This document shows, one piece after another, positions 1 to 10,332 of a stretch of 64,000 nucleotides of DNA; position 1 is the first letter of the stretch; every line of letters starts with the position of its first letter. The notes beneath the pieces were generated by a model. It searched no databases. It was not told where the DNA came from and saw only the letters and a program-made list of their open reading frames with translations. A program made the position numbers and the translations under genes. This DNA is from Endotrypanum monterogeii (lineage: Eukaryota; Euglenozoa; Kinetoplastea; Trypanosomatida; Trypanosomatidae), in contig CM007319.1 in NCBI GenBank assembly GCA_000333855.2, positions 887,505 to 951,504 of the forward strand. The letters are read 5' to 3'.

Positions 1-336
1 GTGAGTGGCAGGTGGGGCACTTATCAGCATTTAGAAGCAGTACCACGGACGAGGGTAGAGTGTAAACACAATTTTTTTTCAGTTTTATTCTTGTTTCTCT
101 ACCCTCGGCGTGTGACCTTTGTCGTAGCTTTCTGTACTCTGGTGCTGTTCGGCGTTCGGCTTGTATCTTTTAATCTCGCTGCTGAGCGACACCGAGGGGG
201 CACGACGATACAAATATAAATATATATATATATATAAACGGGGGAGGGCTAGTTATAGCAATCATTTTTCGTTTTGTCGGATTGTAACTTCACTTCCTCC
301 GAAGTGAACACACACGGAAGCTCACACCCAGACAGT
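1..336 (+). other. Spacer / 5' UTR upstream of the USP gene
   Basis: No convincing gene. An open frame covers 1-219 but has no ATG and reads like T-rich spacer. An oligo-T tract ends in a CAG at 80-82, which is a plausible spliced-leader acceptor for the next gene. A short (TA)n tract lies at 221-237. Confidence 0.6.
71..82 (+). promoter_or_regulatory. Candidate trans-splice acceptor for the USP gene
   Basis: A run of eight T followed by CAG, 254 bases ahead of the ATG at 337. The poly-T plus AG shape fits kinetoplastid spliced-leader acceptors. A weaker pyrimidine stretch near 290-302 is an alternative. Not proven by sequence alone. Confidence 0.4.
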
Positions 337-3228
337 ATGTCTCATGATAATCAACACCAGCTCTGTCGCGACTCAAGAGGACATCAAGGTCCAGAATTTA
401 CCCTCGGCACTGATTTGTCGTGCTCTCAGTCGGAAGAAACGTCGTCGCTCTTACCAACACATCTCATCTCTGACTCGACCTATATCCCCTCCTCGCGAAA
501 TCCAAGACAGCATGGTGACCCAGTGGTTTCAAAAACGTGCCACCTACTCGCCAAAACGTCCAACATGCGTTCGTGTGCGCAACGCGGCTACCCGTCATCG
601 AGCGGTGCCACTGCCGCTGCAATCGAAACCACCGCGGCGGCATCTGCATTTTCCACCTTGCAGGGGTATCACACACAACGGGCAGCCCCGAGGGACTTGG
701 ATGGCCAGATCGCCTCCAACGGAAATGGATCTTGGAGCTACGACTGTGAATCCCTCGGTGTCACGCCCGACAAAACGTTTGATTCCACAACGTTATCGGT
801 ACCCGCCACGGGAGCCGTCTCCAGAAAAAATTATGAACTACCTGAGTACGTCGTTGCTGGTTCATCAGTTGTGGCGCAAACCGCCAATCCTCACCTTGGT
901 GCTCATGTGCGTACAGACAGCTCATCGGCAAAGAGACAACCCGTGAGCGACTCAGTCTCGACTACGCACGACTCCAAGACCTCTGCAGCAAGGGGTGTGG
1001 TCACTGCCCCAAGTCTGTCGATTCAAACGCCCATGAACAGGTCCAGGCCGATGGCTGGAATAGAGTCGAGTGGGCTCGGGGAAGCTGTGGGGCTGACTTC
1101 ATCCGTCAGTCAAACGCGTGGTTCTAAGTTTGCCCGTGTTGTACCTGCGCCAAGTGAAGGAAGCCATCCTAGCGCCTCGTCATCTTTTGTTGCGACACAA
1201 AAAAAACCGATTCTGTCCTCGTCTGGGCATCTGAACAGTGTTTCCGGCCGGCGGTACCCATCTAGCATACCTGCTGCGAACTCCATTCACCCTCCGACTT
1301 TCTCTCAACAGTCACACAAAGTAATGTCTCCGAAAGTGCGCCACGAAGGCTGCCCAAGTGGTGCGTTGGCACCCTTTCAGTTGTCTCCTCCGCAAAGCAT
1401 CAAAGCATCGACTGCTACTCTCACAACACCCACGGTCGAGGTGGCAAAGAGCTCTGGGGAGCTGGTCACAGCCGGTCGACGGTCCAGACTGACTCCAATG
1501 ATGCCAGTGTCAGGCCTTCGCAATGGATCGACCCCGCCAGCTCGATTTCTTCCTTTTCTGAACGGGTCCTCAATGCAGTCACGAGCTGCAGCGCCAGTGA
1601 TTACAAAGAGCGATAGCGTGGAAAGTATTGTGACTGTATCAGATGAAGACCCTGCATCTTCAGGTGCACTGCGCCCTCAGCGGCATCCCCGACCACCGCG
1701 GCAGCCTGGACCTTTTTTGACTGTCAAAGGATCATTTTCGTCGTCCGCGTTGTGTGAACGTAGCGCATCCTCTGCTGCGCCAGTGGAGTCGCTCTCCGTA
1801 ATTCTACTCAACCCCGCTCCCATCCCGTTGCAAAATTTCGGTGCGACATGTTATCTCAACTCTATCGTTCAATGCCTTCTGTGTACCCCTGGCTTTCTAC
1901 ACGCGCTAGAAAGGGACCGTCAGCGCATTGTGCACGAGGGTGAGGAAAATCGTAGCTCTTCGTCGAGACAATCTCCGGTTAACAACGACCACCAGCACAG
2001 TTGTGATGGGCGCAAGGTTCCGGCGACCTCTTCGCTGATCGAATTGGGCACTGTACACCCAGTGTCCACCATCTCTGTTTCGAAGTTGCTGCTCAGCCTC
2101 AAGGTGGCTTGTGCAGAGTATAACGATGAGTTCTCATCTAATGGGCAGAACGATGCACATGAGTTTTTCATTACTCTTTTGGGGGTGATCGATAGGGAGG
2201 TGTGCCGCAGCAAGCCGGAGAGCTACGAGGTTTTCAAAGATCTCGAGAATGAAAAAAAAAGCGACGCCTACGCGAGATGGGTTAACCGGCTTCGCCAGGA
2301 GAACAACTCCAGTGTTTACGACTTTTTCGGGGGCATCACTGGCTGCACAATCAAGTGCGCGAGCTGCAACCTCATTTCGTACCGCTTTGAGGCCCTTCTG
2401 GACATATCGCTGCCCGTGAAGTACCGTAGCCGCGCCAACTGCGGCAAGGCCGCCATCGTCTCATCTGTTGGCGCAGCTGGCAAAGCAATCGAGACTGAGT
2501 GCGTCGCCTCGGTGGATGAGCTGCTGCGGGATCTCTTCATGAGTGAGCGTGGGGAGTTCCTGAGTGGTCCGATGCAGGTGAAATGCGATCGATGCAATAT
2601 GTTACGAGACAAAACCATTTGGTCCACGATGGAGCAGTGGCCGCCCATTTTGGTACTTCACCTCAAGCGCTTCGACAACGCCGGAGTCAAGAATGGCGCT
2701 GCGGTTGTGTTTCCCTGTACTTTCGGCCCCTGCGGGCAGGTGACGTATGAGCTGTACGCTGTCTGCTGCCACCGCGGGACGTCTTCTTTCGGACACTACA
2801 CGTCGTACACATATGTACCGAACGAGGATGGGACAGCCGCATCGCGCAACAAAGCTGTTTCCCTCTCTCAAATTTCAGATCAGCCTGAAGCGTCCGTAAA
2901 GGACACGAGCATGGCTCGTTTGAATGGTTTTGACGGGTACGCTCGCCATGGTCGAAGCGAGAGTGGCACTCTTTCCAATAATACGTCAAGAGCGAATGGC
3001 CGCCGTCTTACGCCAGCGAATGGGGGTTGCAACCATAGTGAGCGCGACACATTCAAGGAAATGACTCGGGTGGCACCCGTGGGAAAGAAGGCAAGGGCTG
3101 GTAAGTGGTACCTTTGTAATGACCAGACTATCACGGAGGTGACGGCGGCAGACGTGCTCTCGAAGACGAAAGAGGTGTACCTTCTCTTCTATCGGCGTAT
3201 AGACGACAGCTTCAAAACAACATTCTGA
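337..3228 (+). CDS. Ubiquitin-specific protease (peptidase family C19)
   Basis: Deubiquitinating cysteine protease of 963 residues that would remove ubiquitin from proteins or chains. The Cys box (QNFGATCYLNS) places the nucleophile near Cys505. It is followed by QNDAHEF, the usual USP box, and two CxxC pairs (IKCASC and VKCDRC) that probably form the zinc ribbon of the fingers. The His box GHYTSY puts the catalytic His near 820, and WYLCND near 929 supplies the acidic residue. About 105 residues of low complexity separate the His box from that last motif. The first ~480 residues are Ser/Thr/Pro-rich and look disordered, a likely regulatory or targeting region. The frame is open upstream to a TTG at 274, but the first ATG is at 337. 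The catalytic core looks complete, so activity is expected. The exact USP subfamily is not resolved. Confidence 0.93.
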   Translation: MSHDNQHQLCRDSRGHQGPEFTLGTDLSCSQSEETSSLLPTHLISDSTYIPSSRNPRQHGDPVVSKTCHLLAKTSNMRSCAQRGYPSSSGATAAAIETTAAASAFSTLQGYHTQRAAPRDLDGQIASNGNGSWSYDCESLGVTPDKTFDSTTLSVPATGAVSRKNYELPEYVVAGSSVVAQTANPHLGAHVRTDSSSAKRQPVSDSVSTTHDSKTSAARGVVTAPSLSIQTPMNRSRPMAGIESSGLGEAVGLTSSVSQTRGSKFARVVPAPSEGSHPSASSSFVATQKKPILSSSGHLNSVSGRRYPSSIPAANSIHPPTFSQQSHKVMSPKVRHEGCPSGALAPFQLSPPQSIKASTATLTTPTVEVAKSSGELVTAGRRSRLTPMMPVSGLRNGSTPPARFLPFLNGSSMQSRAAAPVITKSDSVESIVTVSDEDPASSGALRPQRHPRPPRQPGPFLTVKGSFSSSALCERSASSAAPVESLSVILLNPAPIPLQNFGATCYLNSIVQCLLCTPGFLHALERDRQRIVHEGEENRSSSSRQSPVNNDHQHSCDGRKVPATSSLIELGTVHPVSTISVSKLLLSLKVACAEYNDEFSSNGQNDAHEFFITLLGVIDREVCRSKPESYEVFKDLENEKKSDAYARWVNRLRQENNSSVYDFFGGITGCTIKCASCNLISYRFEALLDISLPVKYRSRANCGKAAIVSSVGAAGKAIETECVASVDELLRDLFMSERGEFLSGPMQVKCDRCNMLRDKTIWSTMEQWPPILVLHLKRFDNAGVKNGAAVVFPCTFGPCGQVTYELYAVCCHRGTSSFGHYTSYTYVPNEDGTAASRNKAVSLSQISDQPEASVKDTSMARLNGFDGYARHGRSESGTLSNNTSRANGRRLTPANGGCNHSERDTFKEMTRVAPVGKKARAGKWYLCNDQTITEVTAADVLSKTKEVYLLFYRRIDDSFKTTF

Positions 3229-3659
3229 GAGTCACCACACGAAGGGTGACAACTGGTTGGCCTTTGGTTTGTCTTCTTTCCTTCCTCGCCCCCGGTCCGA
3301 TGCCTTCTGACACGTCAAGGGTTTCACTGCACCATATCTTCTGCGCTGGTAGGCGTTATCGAAACTAGGTAATGCGCATGGACCTACAGCGGAGCTCGGG
3401 TGTTGCATTTCCCCTCTTGGGGGGAGACAGAAACACGTATCCTTTCATCGGATTTGATGGAAATTTCTCCGTTTGGGTGGGAAGGTCCCCCCCCCGTGGT
3501 CGTCGCATGCCGTACACACATACGATCATCTCAACACCTTCGCAGAGCCATGTCCAACCCTATGGGGGATATCACAGAGAAATGAGCGCACATGTACAGT
3601 GGAGACAATCTCTGCTCAATGCAGTGAATTAACTGCGAGGGGATCACCAATACTAGGTC

Positions 3660-3684
3660 CTCCTTCCCTCCCTCCCTCCCTCCC
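3660..3684 (+). repeat. CCCT/CCTT pyrimidine microsatellite
   Basis: Tandem CCCT units run directly into the left edge of interspersed repeat copy A. Read on the minus strand it is a G/A-rich tail at the end of that element. Confidence 0.8.
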
Positions 3685-4030
3685 CGTTTTGCGAGGGTGA
3701 GTCGGGTGGGCGTAGAGGGCAGTCCGTCGCCCAGCCACACACTCCCAATCTTGCTCCTCGTGTACCGACATGCTCGTGGCTGTGAGGCGAGCGCGAAGAC
3801 GCACACCGTGGTGTCACACGCATTTGCACGTGGAAAGTCTCCGCATCACCCCATGGAATGCGACAACTCGGGGGGGGTGATGAGGGGTGGTGGTGGTCGG
3901 GACACGCACTACTGCCTGTCACATCGGCGCGTCCGCGAGAGCCCCCCAGCCACTGCGGTCTGGGAAGGCCCTCGTGGATTGCGGCCCATCTGCAGCTGGG
4001 CTCTCGAGCCCTCTCGAGTCCAACAGGCGC
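3683..4030. repeat. Interspersed repeat copy A (SIDER-like candidate)
   Basis: About 348 bp that is nearly identical, at both ends, to a second copy starting at 10333. The left arm 3683-3736 matches 10333-10386, and the right arm 3847-4030 matches 10679-10866. The middle part (3737-3846) corresponds to the assembly gap in copy B. Both copies have the same orientation. Sequence outside the arms differs, so the edges are sharp. The size, non-coding nature and position in a downstream spacer resemble the short degenerate retroposons (SIDERs) of Leishmania. That family assignment is inference and needs a search. Short open frames on both strands inside it are not genes. Confidence 0.75.
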
Positions 4031-4152
4031 AGACGAGGACAATGGCTGTCGGCTACATGTCCTGGGCTAACGGCAAGGGTGTTATTGAGTTGGCGATATG
4101 TATCAAAAACCGATGCGAGACAATGGCAACTGGGTGGTGACTGATTCTCCAA

Positions 4153-4178
4153 ATATATATATATATATATGTATATAT
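4153..4178. repeat. (TA)n microsatellite
   Basis: Alternating A/T interrupted by a single G near its end, about 120 bp beyond repeat copy A. Confidence 0.85.
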
Positions 4179-4622
4179 GTGAATGAGGACCTTGTGTGCA
4201 GTAATGGATCTTCACGTGAGGTCTGCGCCATAAAATTCGTGTGTGAGAAAGTCTCTTGGGTAATTTGTTTCAAATATTCCGTGTAGTTTGATATAGTTCT
4301 GGGCCGGTTTTCCTGTTTACGGGGGCGTTTTGGGGGTGTGAGATTGACTTTAGTCGATGCCCACTGCCTTTCACTGCGACTACTGTCCTGAAGAACAACG
4401 GTTGAGGTGTCGTAGGGCAAACGGGCGGAACTGTAAATCAGCTCGCTTGTTGATTTTCTGTTTTTTTTTTTTTCAGAGCAAGATGGGATTCACAAAGCTT
4501 GTGCAACCCTCTTTAAAAACTTTAAAAACGAATTGCTTTTCTGCTTTTGCTTCACTCTGATCTGTGGAACTTTCCCTTCTCGAAAATTTTCTTATGGCGG
4601 TAGTGGTGCACTGAGATAAAGC

Positions 4623-4651
<29 letters not shown>
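4623..4651. repeat. (TG)n microsatellite
   Basis: About 14 uninterrupted TG units. Confidence 0.9.
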
Positions 4652-4655
<4 letters not shown>

Positions 4656-5400
4656 ATTAACGTGCAGTTTCACGTAGGTTATTTTTGTGAGGAGTGTGGA
4701 AGCATGTTATGGAAGTTGTAGGTGTTTTACTCAACGACGAGCCGAACAGTCAACGTTTTTCTTTTCTCGGTGTAGTGCTCTCTTGTTATGTTTCACATAC
4801 CACGCCGTCATGTCCCCTTGATATCATTATTCGTAGTGGGAAGGAGGTGAAGTGAAGCGACAGCTCGTTTTCGGCTTCTTATTTCCCTGAAGTTTAAAAT
4901 TTTTTTTTTTGTACAGCTCACCTCGTCTTTTTTTCTTTTTTTTTTTGCTCTTGTTTGAGAGTCAACAACAATAGCAAGACTGTACTGATCCGTGCTTTGT
5001 CATTTTTTAAATTTTCACTAGCTACTGATAGGGCGTGGATAGGCGCAATGAGCGGCATGTTCACCGGTTACCCTTCTCATAAATCTACTCTCACCGCTTT
5101 CCTTTTCCATTTTCCCCGCTCATGGGAGACATGTGTACGCCCGGTTGGCACACGGTGCCACTCATCTACTTTCATGTTCTCCAGCTGCATAGTATCGATG
5201 TTCCCCATCTTTTAGTTGCTTTTTTTTTTTTTTTACCGAGAAAGAAAAAAAGAAATAAATAAATATATTTGTACTGCTATATTGCGCTCCGCATTTCTCT
5301 TCTTCATATATATTTTTTACCCCCCTTTTTTCCCGTTTGCTTGTTGACGCTGTTTAATTTTCTTTGGTGATTTCTTGTTTTCTGATCTTTCGCACATTAG

Positions 5401-5880
5401 ATGAGTTATGGGGTGGGGGAGTGGTGGGCTGAGCTGTCACTCCCATCCTCCACCCACCAGCTCTTACAACGCCTGCCCCCTGGAGGTGGGAGCGCCGCGC
5501 GTCTGCGATCTAGCAAAGCGGGGGCCGGTTCATGGCCACGACCGCCGGCACTGAATGCCCCCAATCGACGGAGCGTTGGATTCGCTGGTGGCAGCGAGTG
5601 CGTCAGCACCAGCCCTACGATGGGCCACGTAGCAGCGTAACTCGAGCGAGCCACACCCCGTGGCCACCCACCTCTGCTGGGAGAGCGTGGGGCATCCTGA
5701 AGAATTTCTCTGGCGGAGGCAGGCGCAGGAAAGGCTGCTGCTAGGCACTCTGCGCGGCGTGACTGAGTAGGGCGCGGGACGGAGACGGTTCCCCAACGAC
5801 TCGGTCGGCTGTGCGATACGGAGTCTCCCACCGCTGTCATGCACCACGCGATGGCGCTGCAACACGTCAGTAGTACTTGT
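5401..5880. other. GC-rich island in the spacer
   Basis: About 480 bp that is visibly richer in G+C than the T-rich spacer on both sides. Open frames exist on both strands (for example 5406-5840 minus) but none resembles a known protein. A degenerate retroposon of another family, or a gene remnant, are the two readings I consider. It shares no long match with the repeat at 3683 that I could see. Confidence 0.4.
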
Positions 5881-6006
5881 GCGTCTGAGAATACTTTCTA
5901 TTCAGGTCTATTTATTTTTTTATTATTCTGGCGGGTCATGTGATTTGTATTGTTTGGATATTTGTGTATAGATGTGTGTGTGTATTTCTAGAAAAAAAAA
6001 CAATAC

Positions 6007-6012
<6 letters not shown>

Positions 6013-6037
<25 letters not shown>

Positions 6038-6038
6038 T
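6013..6038. repeat. (TA)n microsatellite
   Basis: About 13 AT units just downstream of the GC-rich island. Confidence 0.9.
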
Positions 6039-6986
6039 GGATGTTTTTGTACGTGTCTATCTCTGCTTCTGTAGGCATGTGGCGCGGTGGCATGGTTGCA
6101 ACCAGCGCCTTACTCTGCCGGTATTAAATGATGACTATAAGGAGAGTACTAAGGTTTAGTGTATTTGTAAGCCAATCTCCTTGTTCTGAGTCCACTCATC
6201 CGCTACTGGTGTTTGGCTCACACCTTAGAGGAACGCACCGCGCGCCGGGGGTGTTTGCCTTTCTGAAACCATGCAAGTGTGTTGGGTCAGGGCTGTTGCG
6301 ACTGTGTTTTTTGTCCACGAGGGTGTATATCCCTGATTCTACCTGTTTTTCTTTCGGGTTGTGTGCACCTGTGGGAGAATGCCTCAAGTATATTGCCAGC
6401 CAGAGACGCTATACATCGATGCTTTTGCTCAGAACTGCAGCTGCGTCCGGGACGAGGTCTGACGGAGGTCGGATCTGACGTCTATTGGGATGAACAGACC
6501 AACAAAAAAAAACAAGGACATACGATTAAGGACATCTTGTAAAAAAAAGAAAAGACAGTTTTTTGCTTTGTTTCTTCTCATACCCCACCCAATCTGCGTG
6601 CGTGGCCGCCTCGCAGGATTTTACTGTGTGTCACAGGCCCACTCTCGCAGCACGAGGCTTCCTGTTGTGTTGGGAAGTTCTGTGTTGGTGGGAGTGTATT
6701 ATATTTCGATGGAGAGGTATCCTTGTGAAACATTCGTGGAGTTTTGCCGTTTCCAGAAGCGACTATCCTTCTCTTGTCGGACAGAGGGCTGTGCGGGGTG
6801 ATGACAATTTTTTGTTGTTGTTGTTGACGGCACTGCTTTCATCTGTGTGGCTGTCATGGTTCTCCGCTGACTCATAGTTGCATTATGCTTACCTGACGCC
6901 TTTACCAGACGAGCACCGTTTTTTTTTTTTTTCTTCCTCGTTAATGTCAAGTTGTCCGTCATCTCATAGACATACACACATACACC

Positions 6987-7050
6987 TATATAGATATAGA
7001 TATATATATATATGTATAATATATATGGATAATATATATGGATAGATATT
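6987..7050. repeat. Imperfect (TA)n / GATA-like microsatellite
   Basis: TA units broken by GATA and GGATA steps over about 64 bp. Confidence 0.8.
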
Positions 7051-7410
7051 TCACCCTCTGGAGCCCCTCTGCGCGTGCGTTTCACTCTTCCGCTCTTCAC
7101 CTTATTATTGTCGCTGTCTCGAACCTCACCTCCTGGACTCTCGTGTAGCTCAATCAAATCATATTGCATATACATTCTGCTTCGACTCTGCACACTTCAA
7201 CTGCCGGATATCTTTTTTTTTTTTTTTTTGGTTGTGCCGCTGCATTCTCCTTAGAGCACACATAGTAGCCTTTTTTTTTCATCTTGTTGATGGAAAAAAA
7301 AAATATCAGCAGCATCATCGTCTTCCTCAGTAGCACCTTAACAACAACAACAAAGATAGCGGATCTTTTGAGATCAAAAACGATACGTCAAAAACCGCAC
7401 GCGCTACACG

Positions 7411-7447
7411 CCCTTTCTTCCCCCCCTCCTCCCTTGTTCCACCCTAG
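7411..7447 (+). promoter_or_regulatory. Candidate trans-splice acceptor for the sorting nexin gene
   Basis: A C/T-only stretch, nearly 30 bases long, ends in CCCTAG at 7442-7447, about 240 bases ahead of the ATG at 7685. Longer poly-T runs at about 7211-7229 are alternative polypyrimidine tracts. Confidence 0.5.
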
Positions 7448-7684
7448 TGTAGTGCCACCCTTTCTACAAGAGACCTGATTCTGAAGTCACAGAGCTCCGG
7501 CACTGCCATCCAGCGTCGTCATCGTCTCCAGTCCCCTTGCTCGTGCGGTGCGAGGTGGAGGAGCCTGAAAGGCGGAAGGAGTCTGTGGAGGCAAGTGAGC
7601 AAAAGAAGAGGGGTGTGCTGGTTCCTGTGATTCATAGGAGATTTACAACGAATAGCGACAAAAGCGATAGGGACAGCCGTCGAT

Positions 7685-8938
7685 ATGGCTGCTGGAAACT
7701 CTATTTCTGTGAAAGTGGATGTTCCGTCCCTGGTGAAGGGCCACGGCGCGCTAGAGATGCCGTACTACATCTACCCAGTCACAATACGCTTGCCTGGCTT
7801 CATGAGTGATGCTCAGTTCAGTCGGCGGTACAGTGACTTCGAGATGCTGCGGAGTCAACTGTGCGCAAGCTTTTGGTATTGCATTGTTCCACCTATCCCT
7901 GAGAAGGAGTCGGTGCAGGATAAGCTGGGAAAGCTGCCACGTATGGTTACATCAAAGGAGACGAGTACATCGGAGGGAGACTTGCTCGAATACCGACGGA
8001 TCAGTCTTCGACGTTTCCTGCAGCGACTCGCTTACCACCCCGTTCTCGGCAAGTCGGACCTTTTGCAGAAATTTACAAACGATGTCGAGTGGCGCCAGTG
8101 CTCTCGCAATCCAGTGAAGCCGCCTCGCTTTATGGCTTCGCCTTCGCTGGAGGAGATTGCCAGGTCATGGGTTCCGTCAAGCAGCACTTCTGGTGTTGGT
8201 GCTCCAGCAAGGGGTCTCGGTGAAGGGACTAATAACGATACTAGCCAAACCGGATCTGCGTATCAATCAGCGCTGACTCATGAGCCGGTAGATGAGGCGA
8301 CGTGGAGGGCGACAGGGGAATACGTTGGTGAGCTAGAGTCGAATCTGAAAAATATGCGCAACGTGCTTGAAGCGCTTGTTGACCGCCATCGGCGGGCCGC
8401 CGCCGCTGTGAGCAACTTTGCCACCTCGTTTGGCCTCATTGCGGAGGGGGAGGAGGATACCGAACTGCGCAACGCTATCGAAGGGGTACGGACCTGCGGT
8501 CGCAAGGTAGCGGATGTCTACAGCAAACATGCTGACAACGAATCGACGTGCCTGGTTAGCACACTCAGCTTTTATGTGGGCATGTGCGCAGCCGTGCGCG
8601 AGACTCTTAATCAAATGTTCAGTGCTCGCCAGTATCTGCGCAGCTTACAGAAAAAGGTCAACGAGCTACAGACCTCCATCATGCATGCAAAGCCATCGAG
8701 CCAAATACAAATGCAGAGCGAGCTACACTTTTTGAATGAACAACGATCCAATCTTGAAGAAGAACTTGTCGACGCCGAGAAGACCTTCCGAAAAGAGTTC
8801 ATATCTTTCCACGACAACAAGCAGATCGATGCAAAGGATATGCTGAGAAAGTTTGGCATGCTGGAGCTGAATTTCTCCAAGTCAATGAAACAGGAGTGGG
8901 ACGAGCTTCGACCTCTGATGGAATCCCTCGCGACATAG
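7685..8938 (+). CDS. PX-BAR sorting nexin (Vps5/Snx4-like)
   Basis: 417 residues. Residues ~5-133 form a PX domain, which binds phosphatidylinositol 3-phosphate on endosomes. RRYSDFEML (47-55) carries the Arg and aromatic residue of the lipid pocket. VPPIPEK (68-74) is the proline loop, and an Arg-rich helix with FLQRLAYHPVL (111-121) closes the fold. A Ser/Gly-rich linker (~145-200) leads to a long helical C-terminal half (~205-410) of heptad-like character that fits a BAR dimerisation domain. The family tubulates endosomal membranes in retromer or recycling pathways. The HHPVL-type end of the PX resembles Snx4/Atg24 as much as Vps5, so I do not choose between them. The ATG at 7685 begins the conserved region without a long extension. 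The gene sits alone between two direct repeat copies (3683 and 10333). Confidence 0.88.
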   Translation: MAAGNSISVKVDVPSLVKGHGALEMPYYIYPVTIRLPGFMSDAQFSRRYSDFEMLRSQLCASFWYCIVPPIPEKESVQDKLGKLPRMVTSKETSTSEGDLLEYRRISLRRFLQRLAYHPVLGKSDLLQKFTNDVEWRQCSRNPVKPPRFMASPSLEEIARSWVPSSSTSGVGAPARGLGEGTNNDTSQTGSAYQSALTHEPVDEATWRATGEYVGELESNLKNMRNVLEALVDRHRRAAAAVSNFATSFGLIAEGEEDTELRNAIEGVRTCGRKVADVYSKHADNESTCLVSTLSFYVGMCAAVRETLNQMFSARQYLRSLQKKVNELQTSIMHAKPSSQIQMQSELHFLNEQRSNLEEELVDAEKTFRKEFISFHDNKQIDAKDMLRKFGMLELNFSKSMKQEWDELRPLMESLAT

Positions 8939-9659
8939 CTCAATCCGAGAAGAGCGGGCGACTAGGCATCCTCGTTTTTAGGCTTTTCGGTGCAGACATT
9001 TATAGGCGTCTGTATCAAGATGGCGGATGAGCAGCCCACTGCGTCGATGCACGTTTTATTTTTTCTTTGACACGCCATCTTTCGTGACGTGGAGGTGGTG
9101 GTGGGTGGTGGTCCGCATCTGTTTTCGCGTTCCGGCGTAATCTCCTTCCCCACCTCTGTCGACCATCGGCGGCCACCTGACACGATTTATGCAGTTTTTT
9201 ATCACTTTTTTGTAAGTACGTTTATCCATCGCGTGGCGTAGCGACACCTACGGAAACCTATCGTCTCTCGATGGACGGTTTCTTGCCGTTCGCGTGTTTT
9301 CTCGATGCGATGATGCTAGTGCAGTCTTTCCTACTAACAATAGCAGGACGAATCTTAGGAGCCATGCGGTGAATGGCATCCCTCGCATACTGCCCTCGTC
9401 CGCATCACTTTCAGTGCGACCCTAAGCATTGACTCTGAACTGTCGGTGAGAAGAAGCAGGTGCCAGAAGCTGGTGACGAAACAAAAGTGAAGCTTTTCTT
9501 TTCACCTTCCACGACAGCAGATCACTGACGTGGCAAAGGTTGAGGGCAAGTGAGGAAAGAAAGAGAGAGGATTTCTTTTTTTGTTCCTATGCTTATCGAG
9601 CAGCAAGCTTCTCACGACAAAAGCAAAGAGTTCCATTGTGTGGGCCTGCTACCAGTGGC

Positions 9660-10332
9660 TACGTAGCTGAGCTCAGTCGTTGGAGGCGAGAAGGGCCCTG
9701 AGGCAGCACCACACGGGCAACGTTTTTGCTCTCTGTGTGCCTTTCTTAACCGTGCGCCCAACAGTCCACCTTGGAGAATGGTCCGTAGGCTGGCAATGCC
9801 GTCGCTTGCAGCGTCTCTCGACCACGTGCCGTCACGCGACTGATTCTTGCCCCTTCACGCACGTTGCGCGCGGGGCAAGAGGAGGCACCACAACATAACT
9901 GAGGGCGTTCCAGCACAGCTCCGCGGGAGAGCCGGCGGCCTCCTCGCGCTTCGCGTGCCCGCGACACTCGGCACCACGCGTGGCACCCCTCGTTCTAGAG
10001 TGCATGAGCTCGGTACGGTGCTCCGTGAGATGCAGGGAGGAGGGGCTGCTCCTTGGGCCTGGGTCTCCTTCACTGTGAGCGGAGCTAAGCATACCCGCCC
10101 AGAGCTTTGTTGCATGCAGGGACGAGAGGCGCTTGACGACAGCCTGGGTTTGCGTGAGAGGCAAGTCCACGACGCAGGAGGGGCCGACTGTTGCGCTGAT
10201 GTTGGCCGACACGGGGTGCCTGTTCTACCTCCGTCTTCGCGTCCCATTGCTGCGCCGGTGAGGTTCTTCCCTCTTACCCCGCCTTCTGCACCGCTGGAGG
10301 CCGAAGTGGTCACCGAGACTAGCTCCTCCCTG
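9660..10332. other. GC-rich island abutting repeat copy B
   Basis: About 670 bp, rich in G+C, running straight into repeat copy B. Frames are open on both strands over parts of it (9847-10350 plus, without ATG; 9832-10212 minus), as expected for GC-rich DNA with few stops. I recognise no protein. It may be a second kind of degenerate mobile element, or one larger element of which copy A keeps only one end. Confidence 0.4.

Larger units (their letters stand above)
3229..7684 (+). other. 4.4 kb spacer with repeat copy A and a GC-rich island
   Basis: No gene is supported. It holds a CCCT array (3660-3684), interspersed repeat copy A (3683-4030), (TA)n tracts at 4153-4178, 6013-6038 and 6987-7050, a (TG)n tract at 4623-4651, and a GC-rich island at about 5401-5880. 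The rest is T-rich spacer with many poly-T runs. The part nearest 7685 carries several pyrimidine tracts suitable for trans-splicing of the sorting nexin message. Confidence 0.6.

Noticed and set aside
4921..5240. Poly-T runs considered as RNA polymerase III terminators of small RNA genes
   Set aside because: Poly-T is everywhere in these spacers and no tRNA, 5S, U-snRNA or box A/B pattern was seen upstream.
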